DNA of 12,940 nt, from the NCBI GenBank assembly GCA_012513545.1, contig JAAZCB010000014.1, positions 1 through 12,940 of the forward strand. The letters run 5' to 3'. Numbering within the stretch: the first letter of the stretch is position 1; each line of letters begins with the position of its first letter. The stretch comes from Clostridiaceae bacterium. GTDB taxonomy: Bacteria; Bacillota_A; Clostridia; Acetivibrionales; Acetivibrionaceae. Made by a program: the position numbers and the translations under genes. Below are positions 1 through 7,409 of this stretch, piece after piece. A model generated the notes under the pieces. The model was not told the DNA's origin, searched no databases, and saw only the letters and a list, made by a program, of their open reading frames with translations.

Positions 1-512
1 ACATTTTCCCATGGCTCCCTCATAAGATTCAAGACCTGTATCATTATTCTCTCGACAATTGCAAGTTCAACCTCGGTAAATTCTCTTATCCTCTCCATCG
101 GTGCTCCCTTACCGCCAAGTATTCTGTCAATTAATGCAAATGCAATTGCAGGAGCTATTTCAAAAATAATAGTCCCCGATAAAGGTGAGAAATCAACAAT
201 TGCAAGCACAGCCGGGTTCGATATGGAGTTGTTGAACTCATAATATGCTATTGCCTCTACAGAGATAACTTCTACCTGCACAAGTGACCGTAAATATCCT
301 GAAAGAAAATTTGTCACAAGTCTTGCGTAGTTGTCATGTATAATATTGAGTGTTTTTATATGATCTTTGCCAAACTTGCTAGGGCGCCTGAAATCATGGA
401 CCTTTATTTTTCTTTCCTCAACCGTAGAATTCATTTGATGAACATCTATTTCACCAGTATTAAGGGCTTTTAGGAGTTCATCTATTTCATTTTGCGATAG
501 TATATCTCCCAT
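1..512 (-). CDS. fliM: Flagellar motor switch protein FliM, N-terminal part (cut by window edge)
   Basis: FliM is the middle C-ring subunit; it binds phosphorylated CheY and sets rotation direction. The gene runs off the left edge, leaving 170 N-terminal residues. Residues 1-17 (MGDILSQNEIDELLKAL) carry the EIDELL-type CheY-P binding peptide typical of the FliM N-terminus. The middle domain then starts with DFRRPSKFGKDHIKTL and continues through LSGYLRS, and the visible part ends at a REPWENV motif. The ATG at 512 follows an excellent ribosome binding site (GTAGGAGGTGG), which overlaps the fliL stop codon, so the two genes are probably translationally coupled. FliY/FliN would be expected next, outside the window. 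The assignment is firm. Confidence 0.97.
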   Translation of the reverse strand, partial: MGDILSQNEIDELLKALNTGEIDVHQMNSTVEERKIKVHDFRRPSKFGKDHIKTLNIIHDNYARLVTNFLSGYLRSLVQVEVISVEAIAYYEFNNSISNPAVLAIVDFSPLSGTIIFEIAPAIAFALIDRILGGKGAPMERIREFTEVELAIVERIMIQVLNLMREPWEN

Positions 513-526
513 AAAAAAACCACCTC

Positions 527-1048
527 CTACTGATAAAACCACTGGTCAAATACTACAGTATAAACAATATCTCTCTTGCTCCACTCATTTGAAGTCAGGA
601 ACTCATTCATCCTTTTTGTCAACTCCTTGCGTGCATCTTCTTTTGCGCTCGGAGTCATAACTTGTTCAATTGAAAGTTCCTGAAAATATGTACCCACAAT
701 TTCCTGCAGCTTGCTTTTGTTTCCTTCCACTTTGAGAGTTGAGTCTTTAATGCCTTCAGCTTTCTTATAATACCAAACCTCAACACTGACAACTATAACA
801 GAGATCTTATCAGGATTATTACTTTTAAGATTAAATGGCAATTTATCTTCAAATAATAGTGATTTCACAATTTCATCATCCTTAGGTACTTTTACTGTTT
901 CTGTTATACTCTTGGTATTATTCGGATCCCTATCCTGCACCAAAAACACATAACCTGCAAGTAGTGCAAGGCTCAGTGATAAAAATGCTACTATTCCAAT
1001 AAGAACGAAAAAGCTGCTTTTTCCTCCCAAATCCAATGCCTCCTTCAT
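527..1048 (-). CDS. fliL: Flagellar basal body-associated protein FliL
   Basis: FliL is a single-pass inner-membrane protein that surrounds the stator and supports motor torque. The product has up to 173 residues: a short cytoplasmic start, one hydrophobic segment at about residues 13-37 (FFVLIGIVAFLSLSLALLAG), and a periplasmic-side domain ending in FDQWFYQ. The sequence is diverged, so the call rests on topology, length and position between swrD and fliM. The ATG at 1048 has no clear ribosome binding site. An AAGGAGG at 1045-1039 lies inside the frame, 8 bases before a TTG at 1030, so translation may start there (MGGKSSFFVL...), giving 167 residues. Family likely, start uncertain. Confidence 0.88.
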   Translation of the reverse strand: MKEALDLGGKSSFFVLIGIVAFLSLSLALLAGYVFLVQDRDPNNTKSITETVKVPKDDEIVKSLLFEDKLPFNLKSNNPDKISVIVVSVEVWYYKKAEGIKDSTLKVEGNKSKLQEIVGTYFQELSIEQVMTPSAKEDARKELTKRMNEFLTSNEWSKRDIVYTVVFDQWFYQ

Positions 1049-1124
1049 CTTTTGAATAAAAATAACATATGAGCACTACACACTAGAAATATTTAGAACA
1101 GAAAACTTTAAGATCAAAAAAGAC

Positions 1125-1328
1125 TTATGAAAAATCCTTGTTGTTGAATAAAAACAACTTACTTTTATATTGTACCACTTTTTCGACTATTTCATCAATA
1201 GTTTCGGCAACAACTAATTTCTTACCGTTTGTTGTTGTAATAACAGTATCAGGAGTCTGCTCAAGAGTTTCGATCAGCTCACAATTTAAGACAAAACTTG
1301 AACCGTTTAATTTTCTTAATCTTATCAT
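1125..1328 (-). CDS. swrD: SwrD/FlbD-family flagellar protein
   Basis: This is a 67-residue protein of the FlbD family, called SwrD (formerly YlzI) in Bacillus subtilis. There it sits between flgE and fliL and is needed for full flagellar power and swarming through stator levels. The start MIRLRKLNGSSFVLNCELIE and the following TPDTVITTTNGKKLVV are characteristic of the family: a small beta-rich fold with the R-L-NG-x-x-F-x-L-N signature. The ATG at 1328 follows a GAGG about 10 bases upstream. The position directly after flgE and before fliL agrees. The Alphaproteobacterial transcription regulator also named FlbD is unrelated. Confidence 0.93.
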   Translation of the reverse strand: MIRLRKLNGSSFVLNCELIETLEQTPDTVITTTNGKKLVVAETIDEIVEKVVQYKSKLFLFNNKDFS

Positions 1329-1411
1329 AATATTTTTACCTCAAAAACTCAATAGTTAAAAATTCTTTTTTGCGAAAATATTACGTTTTTATGTAACTTT
1401 TTTATGATTTC

Positions 1412-1440
1412 ATTATAAATCAATCAAGAATATCCTTAAA
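1412..1440 (-). promoter_or_regulatory. Possible weak sigma-A-like promoter before swrD
   Basis: On the minus strand a perfect TATAAT (1417-1412) sits in an AT-rich gap upstream of swrD. At a spacing of 17 bases the matching -35 position reads TTTAAG (1440-1435), only about half matching TTGACA. It could give the swrD-fliL-fliM part extra transcripts, but AT-rich DNA yields such boxes by chance. Confidence 0.2.
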
Positions 1441-1450
1441 ATGCCATAAT

Positions 1451-1474
1451 GGGGTGTATATAAATATACACCCC
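1451..1474. other. Perfect inverted repeat (hairpin) between flgE and swrD
   Basis: The sequence GGGGTGTATA-TAAA-TATACACCCC forms a perfect 10-bp stem with a 4-base loop, 13 bases after the flgE stop codon. On the transcribed (minus) strand the stem is followed by ATTATGG rather than a U-run, so it does not look like a normal intrinsic terminator. It may protect or delimit the 3' end of an flgE mRNA segment. Confidence 0.75.
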
Positions 1475-1487
1475 TTTAAAATATCTG

Positions 1488-2816
1488 TTATCTCTTCAAG
1501 TTAACCAATTCCTGCAACATTTCATCAGATGTTGTTATTATTCTGCTGTTTGCCTGAAAACCTCTCTGAGTTACAATCATGTCAGTAAATTCTCTTGAAA
1601 GATCTACATTTGACATTTCAAGAGTTCCGGGATTCAACATACCCACACCCTCAGATCCGGCTTTTTCGCCTTTTTTGAAGTCTCCGGAGTTGGTTGTCGG
1701 TATAAACATATTATCTCCAACCTTCTGAAGACCTGCAGGGTTTTCAAAGCTTGCCAGTGCAATAAGTCCGAGTGGCTGCTGCTGACCATTGCTGTAAATA
1801 CCGGTTATAATACCATCAGATCCTATGTTAAAGGTAACGAGTGTTCCGGTAGAGTATCCATCGACACTTGTAGGCTTTACGGAACTGTCAGCAGAATACA
1901 TTGAAAGCTTTGAAAAATCCAGCCTTACATTGATATCCTCAGAACCAACACTCTCATCCGGAGTTAATACTATTGTCGGAGATATCGAATCACCCGGTAT
2001 TATTTGTCCATGGGTATCAAATTCTATAGTTCCGCTTGCTGTTGCGGTTGCCTGCTCTGAGCCTGTGTCTACAGCCCATGACCATGTTGTACTTCCTCCC
2101 TCGCCACCAACAGCAGATATCTTCCAGAAATTTATACTTACTTTGTAATCATTACCAAGTGTGTCATAAACCGTCATAGGAACAGTAAAATGAATATTGT
2201 CTTCCGAAGGAGCAGTTGTTCCCAACTCTGTATAGGCGGAATCAAGGTTTCCTGCAAAAACAGCATTGGTTGTTGCCTTTGCTGCAATCATTCTTTTGTT
2301 TTTATTAGGTATATCAGAATAAAGGTTTATCGGTTCAATAGGCAGTTCAGTATCATAGGTATAGGATCCATCCAACTCCCTCTTATATGCCTGCCACCCA
2401 TAAACGTTCATTCCGCTTCCGGTAACAAGATTTCCAAGCTTGTCAATGCCAAAATTTCCAGCCCTTGTAAATCTGAATGTATCGGTATTTCCGCCCCTTA
2501 CGATAAAGAAGCCTTCACCCTCAATTGACAGATCAGTCGGACTGTCCGTCCTTTGGAGGCTTCCTCGTGTAACCAATGTATCAACAACGCCAACCCCTAT
2601 ACCGAGGCCAACCTGCATAGGGTTTGTTCCTCCTCGACCTGTAACTGGATCCGGCGCACCTGCACCTTTTAATGTCTGGTTGAATACTTCCTGAAAGGTA
2701 ACCCTGCCTGATTTGAAACCAACTGTATTAACATTGGCAATATTATTACCTATAACGTCCATCTTTGTCTGGTGGGCACGGAGTCCTGAAACACCAGAAA
2801 ACATAGATCTCATCAT
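1488..2816 (-). CDS. flgE: Flagellar hook protein FlgE
   Basis: FlgE polymerises beneath the FlgD cap to form the hook, the flexible joint outside the cell; it is secreted by the flagellar export apparatus without a cleaved signal peptide. The 442-residue product has both terminal families of axial proteins: the N-terminal rod/hook helix (residues about 1-35, MFSGVSGLRAHQTKMDVIGN, then NIANVNTVGFKSGR) and the C-terminal helix (last ~45 residues, GTLEMSNVDLSREFTDMIVT, then RGFQANSRII). The length suits a hook protein with D1/D2 domains rather than the shorter rod proteins FlgG or FlgF. The ATG at 2816 has GAAGGAGGTCG upstream, about 10 bases from its core; a second ATG directly follows at 2813. 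It is preceded by a leader with two hairpins. Confidence 0.97.
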   Translation of the reverse strand: MMRSMFSGVSGLRAHQTKMDVIGNNIANVNTVGFKSGRVTFQEVFNQTLKGAGAPDPVTGRGGTNPMQVGLGIGVGVVDTLVTRGSLQRTDSPTDLSIEGEGFFIVRGGNTDTFRFTRAGNFGIDKLGNLVTGSGMNVYGWQAYKRELDGSYTYDTELPIEPINLYSDIPNKNKRMIAAKATTNAVFAGNLDSAYTELGTTAPSEDNIHFTVPMTVYDTLGNDYKVSINFWKISAVGGEGGSTTWSWAVDTGSEQATATASGTIEFDTHGQIIPGDSISPTIVLTPDESVGSEDINVRLDFSKLSMYSADSSVKPTSVDGYSTGTLVTFNIGSDGIITGIYSNGQQQPLGLIALASFENPAGLQKVGDNMFIPTTNSGDFKKGEKAGSEGVGMLNPGTLEMSNVDLSREFTDMIVTQRGFQANSRIITTSDEMLQELVNLKR

Positions 2817-2847
2817 AATTCGACGACCTCCTTCAGATTCATCCCTT

Positions 2848-2890
2848 CTATCAGTCCGGGATAGGTAGCCTCCCGAAAGGGTCCGGCTAC
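2848..2890 (-). promoter_or_regulatory. Two adjacent hairpins in the flgE 5' leader
   Basis: Reading toward flgE, 2890-2865 folds as GTAGCC/GGCTAC enclosing CCC-TTTC-GGG, with a GGA facing a single A in the internal loop. Directly adjoining, 2864-2848 folds as CTATC/GATAG with a CCGGACT loop. An alternative pairing ATCCC/GGGAT (2862-2858 with 2845-2841) would compete with the second stem. The structure lies about 20 bases before the flgE ribosome binding site. There is no terminator U-run. It does not match the class I cyclic-di-GMP riboswitch consensus by eye. It could be a protein-binding leader or a mere mRNA fold. Confidence 0.5.
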
Positions 2891-2935
2891 TATTTTCAAA
2901 CTAAATAACGTATAAGCATCACTAATTGCTTAGCA

Positions 2936-3334
2936 TTATGCAAATACTGCCCCATCAATATTTGTAAAAACGTTTTGTTTAAGTTCGTTGCTGTTTACAG
3001 CTGTAACTACAGTCTTGTTCTTTATGTTTACAACAAGTGCAATATCGTCAACCATAACCAGTGAATCCTTAACACCCTTCTCTTCCGCTTTTTTAACAGC
3101 CTGAGAAATTTTTTCCTTCTGCGTCCCTGACAGATTTATATTTCTGCTCTGAAGCCTCATCTCAGCATGCTTTGAAATTTTCAAGCCATCAATCTCATTA
3201 GTCTTGCTTTTTAATATTTCTTCAAAACTTCCATGTTGGATACCAGTGCTGTTATCAGGTCTATTAACAGGCTTGTCTTGCTGATTTCCGTTTATTTTTC
3301 CAATATTGGCATAATAGTTATTGTTTATAATCAT
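2936..3334 (-). CDS. TIGR02530-type flagellar operon protein
   Basis: A 132-residue protein of a small family found in Firmicute flagellar operons between flgD and flgE (TIGR02530, 'flg_new'). Its biochemical role is not established. The N-terminal ~45 residues are polar and Asn-rich (MIINNNYYANIGKINGNQQD) and probably disordered. The conserved part starts at about residue 53 with ISKHAEMRLQSRNI, continues with an amphipathic helix (KEKISQAVKKAEEKGVKDSL), and ends in a beta-rich DDIALVVNIKNKTVVTAV segment. The ATG at 3334 follows GAGAGGTGATA at good spacing. No signal peptide or membrane segment is seen. Its place next to the hook and hook-cap genes suggests a role in hook assembly, by inference only. 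Confidence 0.88.
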   Translation of the reverse strand: MIINNNYYANIGKINGNQQDKPVNRPDNSTGIQHGSFEEILKSKTNEIDGLKISKHAEMRLQSRNINLSGTQKEKISQAVKKAEEKGVKDSLVMVDDIALVVNIKNKTVVTAVNSNELKQNVFTNIDGAVFA

Positions 3335-3386
3335 TTATATCACCTCTCTTTCATATGAATTGCATGTTTTCCTTGAGGTTATAAGT

Positions 3387-4277
3387 TCAACTCTCATCTT
3401 CTTCTGTTTCTTCCTGCACAGTCTTACCGCCTGCCATATCTTCCTGTACTTTCTCCTTTATGTTGTGTATACTGTCAACCGACACGTAAAGTTCGTCGAG
3501 AACTGCTGTAATTCTGCCTTCAGGAGTAATTGAGTAACTGTTTAATATCCCTGTAACAGGAACTTCTTTTCCGTAACCATCTGATACTATTAAAGATACT
3601 TCCTTTCCTTTGTTTACTTCTAGATAGTTCTTTCTAAAATCAGGATCCGTTGAAGCTTCGTCTGTATTTACAGCAGAAACATGTACTCTTACTCCATCCA
3701 TAACTGCATAGTTTTCATATCTGCCCTTTTGAATTTGTTTGACAGTTCCCTCTACACTTATAAGGTCTCCCGTTTCGACATCATAAACAGCACCTTTTGC
3801 TTCAAAACCAATTAATCCAGTATACTGGGATATGTTGGAATCGTTGAAGGTATCATAACCGTCAGTTACATTTGTTACTTTCTCAACCGGTACTTCTTTT
3901 CCATTAATCACAACAAACGTCTTTCCTCCATCAATCTTAACACTCTCAACACGACCTTCAACAAGCTTGGTTTCAAGTGTGGCATCGTCCTGAATATTAG
4001 CTTTGACCATCTTTCCTATCATATCAAAAGCTTTAGATGCTGTGATACTGTTGTTCATGTTCTGCATCTGTTCAAGAGAACTGAACTGTGCCATTTGTCC
4101 TATAAATTCCTTATCATCAACCGGGTTCATGGGGTCCTGATATCTGAGCTGTGTAACGAGAAGATTCAAAAAATCATCCTTCCCTAATTCTCCGGTCTTT
4201 CTCTCTTTGGCCTTTTTACTTGTACTATCAATGATTTCCTGTATTGTTTTTTGGTTGCTCACATTGCTTACAGCCAC
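3387..4277 (-). CDS. flgD: Flagellar hook assembly (hook cap) protein FlgD
   Basis: FlgD caps the growing hook and guides FlgE insertion. Residues 1-92 form the conserved FlgD N-terminal region (GKDDFLNLLVTQLRYQDPMN, then EFIGQMAQFSSLEQMQNMN). The start is GTG at 4277, 8 bases after a perfect GGAGG. The rest of this 296-residue protein is long for a Firmicute FlgD. It appears to hold three diverged copies of one beta-rich module (about residues 86-137, 155-204 and 221-271), with cores VEGRVESVKI...NGKEVPVEKV, VEGTVKQIQK...DGVRVHVSAV and VTGILNSYSI...DELYVSVDSI. It ends in an acidic tail (EETEEDES). Identity is firm; the triplication is my reading by eye. Confidence 0.95.
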   Translation of the reverse strand: MAVSNVSNQKTIQEIIDSTSKKAKERKTGELGKDDFLNLLVTQLRYQDPMNPVDDKEFIGQMAQFSSLEQMQNMNNSITASKAFDMIGKMVKANIQDDATLETKLVEGRVESVKIDGGKTFVVINGKEVPVEKVTNVTDGYDTFNDSNISQYTGLIGFEAKGAVYDVETGDLISVEGTVKQIQKGRYENYAVMDGVRVHVSAVNTDEASTDPDFRKNYLEVNKGKEVSLIVSDGYGKEVPVTGILNSYSITPEGRITAVLDELYVSVDSIHNIKEKVQEDMAGGKTVQEETEEDES

Positions 4278-4330
4278 TATAAGTTCCTCCTTTCCCTGTT
4301 TGTTTAATATGGACCACGTTAAATACAGTG

Positions 4331-5929
4331 CTACGCAGTCAGATTTATGCTGCTGTCGCTCAATTCATATGGATTGCTTCTTTGGTTGCCCTCACTGTAT
4401 GCAATTGAGTTAACTGCATTCACCAATCCTATCTTTTCTTTCGTTCCACCTTCCGGGCGGTTTCCCAAAAACCCTGAATTGGGGTTATAACCTCTTTGAG
4501 CGTCCTTTCCGACTGAAACACTGAAGCCCTGAACTGAAAATCCCTGTTTTTCAAGCGACTGTTTCAGTGTGTCCATGTTTGCCTCTAAAGCTGCCTTAAC
4601 CTGCTCACTTTCTGCTATAAATTTTGCTACTACCATTCCTCTTTCTGTCACGATCTTTAATTCAAGTTTTCCAAGATGATCAGGCTTCATATTAATTACC
4701 ATCTCGCTTTTGTCACCACTTAGAAGAACTTTTGCCTTATCAATCACCTGGGTAACAATTTCCTTCCTGTTGACAGAAACCTGTTTTTCAAGCACAGATA
4801 CCTTATCACTACTATCTGCCTTTTGATTATTAAAATAAGCAATGCTGCCAAACTCTAACTCACTGGAATCCTGCTGTTTAAACTCTTCACCCGGGTTCCG
4901 GGTTAATACCTTGAGCGGTAATCCACTGTTTTGCTCGCTGCTTTTTTCCTCACTGCTTTCTTCACTTTCGGCACCCTGATGCGAAATACTGCTTTCCAAT
5001 CCTTCTTCTGAAGAATCACTTGCGAAAGCATTAAGCTCTTCATCTATTGCCTCCACTGTCCTTGCATCAGATCCCGTTACTTTACTTACGCTGATGTCTG
5101 TTTTTAAGAACTTAAATTTCCGGGTTATGTTTTCAAGCAGTAGCTCCGGTTTATCTCGGGTCTTGTCCTTTAGGTTTTTAAGCACTGCCTTAAGCTTTGA
5201 TCCCAGTTCCTGAATGTCCAGTTCTCTTTCTGCAGGTTCTATTTCACTTAGAGTATTTGTGTTGTCAGTACCTGCAGCTTCATCAACTGAATTGTCTTCA
5301 GTAAATATTTGTGTGCCGGTGCTTTCGTAAGACTGTATCATAACATTTTCATTCAGCTCTTCTAATTTCTTTTTTGTAAAAACCAGAATCTGAGAAAGAG
5401 TTTTTTCTTCACCTGAATCAAGATCAAGCAATCCTGCTATTTTTGATGCAATTTCATCAGTTTTCACTCCGCCCGTCAGTTCTTGAGGTTCAATATCAAG
5501 TGAAAGCATTATCTTTCTTAATTCCTCGGGCGTTATTCCCAGCACAGCTGCAAAGCTTTGTTCCATAAGTGAATTTATTTCTCCGGCTGCTTTTGAAGTA
5601 GCTTTTTTAAATGACTTCCCATCCTTGTCAAGTCTTTCAATTCTGGAATCTGCACTTTTGGGCTGACTATTTTGTTCTCTTGACTTTACTGCATCTCTGT
5701 AGCTTTTTATAGTGCGATAATTTTGGGTTCCACTTCCGGCCGCTTCCTTATGACTTTGTCCTGATAATTCCTTTCTGCAGTCTCTGTTTGCCATTCTATC
5801 CACCGAGTTATCAAGAGCTTGTTTAAACTCTGGGAGCTTCTTTTCACCGGAACTGAAACCTTTACTGACTTCAAAAGGCTGCCTGACAGGTTTTGAAAGG
5901 TAGTCAAGTACTAAACTCTGAGTCAGCAT
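4331..5929 (-). CDS. fliK: Flagellar hook-length control protein FliK
   Basis: FliK is the secreted ruler that measures the hook and switches export specificity from hook to filament subunits through FlhB. The 532-residue product has a long, polar, low-complexity N-terminal and middle part, with an acidic Ser/Glu-rich stretch around residues 320-345, as usual for the poorly conserved ruler region. The C-terminal domain at about residues 385-475 carries the Flg_hook signature (SEMVINMKPDHLGKLELKI), followed by a helix (VKAALEANMDTLKQSLEKQG) and GFSVQGFSVSVGK. A ~55-residue tail rich in Asn and Gly follows. The ATG at 5929 has AGGAGGTGA at ideal spacing. It lies between the motE-like gene and flgD, as fliK does in Bacillus. 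Confidence 0.95.
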   Translation of the reverse strand: MLTQSLVLDYLSKPVRQPFEVSKGFSSGEKKLPEFKQALDNSVDRMANRDCRKELSGQSHKEAAGSGTQNYRTIKSYRDAVKSREQNSQPKSADSRIERLDKDGKSFKKATSKAAGEINSLMEQSFAAVLGITPEELRKIMLSLDIEPQELTGGVKTDEIASKIAGLLDLDSGEEKTLSQILVFTKKKLEELNENVMIQSYESTGTQIFTEDNSVDEAAGTDNTNTLSEIEPAERELDIQELGSKLKAVLKNLKDKTRDKPELLLENITRKFKFLKTDISVSKVTGSDARTVEAIDEELNAFASDSSEEGLESSISHQGAESEESSEEKSSEQNSGLPLKVLTRNPGEEFKQQDSSELEFGSIAYFNNQKADSSDKVSVLEKQVSVNRKEIVTQVIDKAKVLLSGDKSEMVINMKPDHLGKLELKIVTERGMVVAKFIAESEQVKAALEANMDTLKQSLEKQGFSVQGFSVSVGKDAQRGYNPNSGFLGNRPEGGTKEKIGLVNAVNSIAYSEGNQRSNPYELSDSSINLTA

Positions 5930-5966
5930 TCAAATTCACCTCCTTTACGCTTTATTATTTATATAA

Positions 5967-5998
5967 ACCTGCTTTGCTTTTCAGGTCTATATCAGGTT
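5967..5998. other. Small inverted repeats in the fliK leader
   Basis: In the gap before fliK, ACCTG at 5967-5971 can pair with CAGGT at 5982-5986 or with a second CAGGTT at 5993-5998, giving two mutually exclusive short stems. Stability is low and no function is claimed. Confidence 0.25.
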
Positions 5999-6033
5999 AA
6001 ACATAAAAGTATTAATATTTTACTAAAATAACA

Positions 6034-6876
6034 TTATTCAAAAGTTATTCCGAACTCTTTTGAAAGTTTTTCCGTGACCTTTGCGGCAAATTCCTTATCC
6101 ATTTGAGCAAGTACTTCTGCAGCAATTTCCTTTTTCATATTTAATAAAGTATTAACTACCAGATCAATTCCTGAATTTCCAAGCTGCTCAAAAATCTCAG
6201 CTGCATCAGCGGCATCCATTTTCTCGTAAATTTGAGCAAACTTTTTCTCTTCTTCATTAGCTTGCTGTTCTTTTAATATCTCCTCATAAACCTTAGCAGC
6301 AGTATCTTTATTCACCTTTGCAAAAAACTCTTTAAAGCCTTCCTTGTCTCCACTTGCTACTATCTCATCAACTTTTTTCTTGTATTCTTCCAGATTAGCT
6401 TTTTCTGTCTTTACATTTTCCTTAATTGCCTCATTTTCAGCTTTTATTTTTTCAAATTCACTTTTATATCCTTCAAGTTCACCCATAAGGCCTTCAAGTT
6501 CCTTTATATTTTTGTTTGACTCTGCAAGCCTTTCGGTTAGCTCTTTGTTCTCTTTTCTTAAGCGGTTATAATAATCTACCAGTTCTTTGTCGCTTAAGTT
6601 CTTTGGATCATACGGATCATACCCTTCCGGAGCTTTCGGAAGTGCCATATTCAATACCGGGATTTTGCTGATACTCTTCCTGTAAGTATCCGCCAACCCA
6701 TTAACATTATTGTGGATGATTAAATAAAAAACTCCCCACGCAACTGATACTATAACTATCAGTGCGGTTAAAAACGCAAGTAAACCGAACAGAATTCCGC
6801 TCTTTTTACTCTGTCCGCTTTTGTCATTATGCGTTTGAGGAATATTATCAGCCTTCTCCTTCTTTTGTTTTGCCAT
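6034..6876 (-). CDS. MotE/YlxF-like membrane-anchored coiled-coil protein
   Basis: This gene occupies the place of ylxF in Bacillus, between fliJ and fliK, and its product has the MotE architecture. The N-terminus is Lys-rich and cytoplasmic, followed by one membrane segment at about residues 27-54 (ILFGLLAFLTALIVIVSVAW) and a Pro-rich linker. A long charged coiled coil spans about 95-165, and a C-terminal MgtE-N-like helical repeat domain follows (KFAQIYEKMDAADAAEIFEQ, then AAEVLAQMDKEFAAKV). MotE-type proteins act in stator/motor function, and YlxF is poorly characterised, so the exact job here is inference. I chose the ATG at 6876 because GGGGAGAG lies 5-8 bases upstream. An in-frame ATG at 6894 has no ribosome binding site. 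The product is about 280 residues. Confidence 0.85.
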   Translation of the reverse strand: MAKQKKEKADNIPQTHNDKSGQSKKSGILFGLLAFLTALIVIVSVAWGVFYLIIHNNVNGLADTYRKSISKIPVLNMALPKAPEGYDPYDPKNLSDKELVDYYNRLRKENKELTERLAESNKNIKELEGLMGELEGYKSEFEKIKAENEAIKENVKTEKANLEEYKKKVDEIVASGDKEGFKEFFAKVNKDTAAKVYEEILKEQQANEEEKKFAQIYEKMDAADAAEIFEQLGNSGIDLVVNTLLNMKKEIAAEVLAQMDKEFAAKVTEKLSKEFGITFE

Positions 6877-6904
6877 TTTACTCTCCCCGTACATATCTTT
6901 TTTA

Positions 6905-6942
6905 GCCCCGATTCCATATGGAAGTAAATTCTGTTAAGGGGC
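6905..6942. other. Inverted repeats between fliJ and the motE-like gene
   Basis: GCCCC (6905-6909) pairs with GGGGC (6938-6942), enclosing a perfect 12-bp palindrome TTCCATATGGAA at 6912-6923. On the transcribed strand the outer stem is followed by TAAAAAA, not U residues, so it is not a terminator for the operon. The loop is long and the fold is modest. Confidence 0.4.
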
Positions 6943-6946
6943 ACTT

Positions 6947-7387
6947 TTATGTGGTGTTATAATTAAAGCTTACCAATTCATCAATCCTCTTTTGATCTTC
7001 TTTGTTCTGTTCCGATAAAAACAACTCATACTTTTTTTCCTTAAGCTTTTCCAGCATTTTTCTTTCCTGCACCACTTTAATAAGTTTTTCTCTATGTATA
7101 TCGACATTTATTTGCGCGGCCTTAATATCCTCTTTCTTAAGCTTAATTCTGTCTCTTAAAAAAAAGAGGTATGAGTTATATTCTCTGAGTTCAGCAACAC
7201 AAACACCTTGCGAAGATTTTTTACTAATTCCTTCACTGTATTCTTCCTTCTCCTGCTCAATATGTTTTAATAATCCCTTTTGGCGTTCCAATTCCTGAAT
7301 AGCTTTGCCTAACTCGTTTTTAAGACTGCTTTCGATTTGAACCTTAACATTCAGAAGAGCTTGAAGTCTGAATACAAATTTGCCCAT
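6947..7387 (-). CDS. fliJ: Flagellar export protein FliJ
   Basis: FliJ is the coiled-coil stalk that sits in the FliI hexamer and links it to the FlhA export gate; it also helps recycle chaperones. The 146-residue product is almost wholly charged and helical. It begins with the family-typical FVFRLQALLNVKVQIESSLK and continues with long heptad-like stretches (about residues 20-60 and 75-140), with no membrane segment. The ATG at 7387 follows GGGTGAG. The primary sequence is weakly conserved across the family, so the call also rests on the position directly downstream of fliI and the size of about 147 residues. Confidence 0.93.
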   Translation of the reverse strand: MGKFVFRLQALLNVKVQIESSLKNELGKAIQELERQKGLLKHIEQEKEEYSEGISKKSSQGVCVAELREYNSYLFFLRDRIKLKKEDIKAAQINVDIHREKLIKVVQERKMLEKLKEKKYELFLSEQNKEDQKRIDELVSFNYNTT

Positions 7388-7409
7388 TTTCTCACCCGAT
7401 TCAATTTAC

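Noticed and set aside
1825..2694. Plus-strand open frames opposite flgE and similar frames opposite fliI, fliG and fliH
   Set aside because: They lie antisense to clearly conserved flagellar genes, have no family features and no ribosome binding sites; they are shadows of the real frames.
2848..2890. Class I cyclic-di-GMP riboswitch before flgE
   Set aside because: A CGAAAG-like tetraloop and a GGTAGG-like stretch are suggestive, but the order of stems and the conserved joining residues of that class do not fit by eye.
3335..3386. Hairpin masking the ribosome binding site of the TIGR02530-type gene
   Set aside because: Only a 5-bp stem (ACCTC/GAGGT) with a long loop; too weak to claim.
5707..5907. 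Second minus-strand frame inside fliK
   Set aside because: It overlaps the fliK N-terminal region in another frame and has no recognisable domain.
6905..6942. Intrinsic terminator after fliJ
   Set aside because: On the transcribed strand the stem is followed by A residues, not U residues, and the next gene of the operon follows at once.
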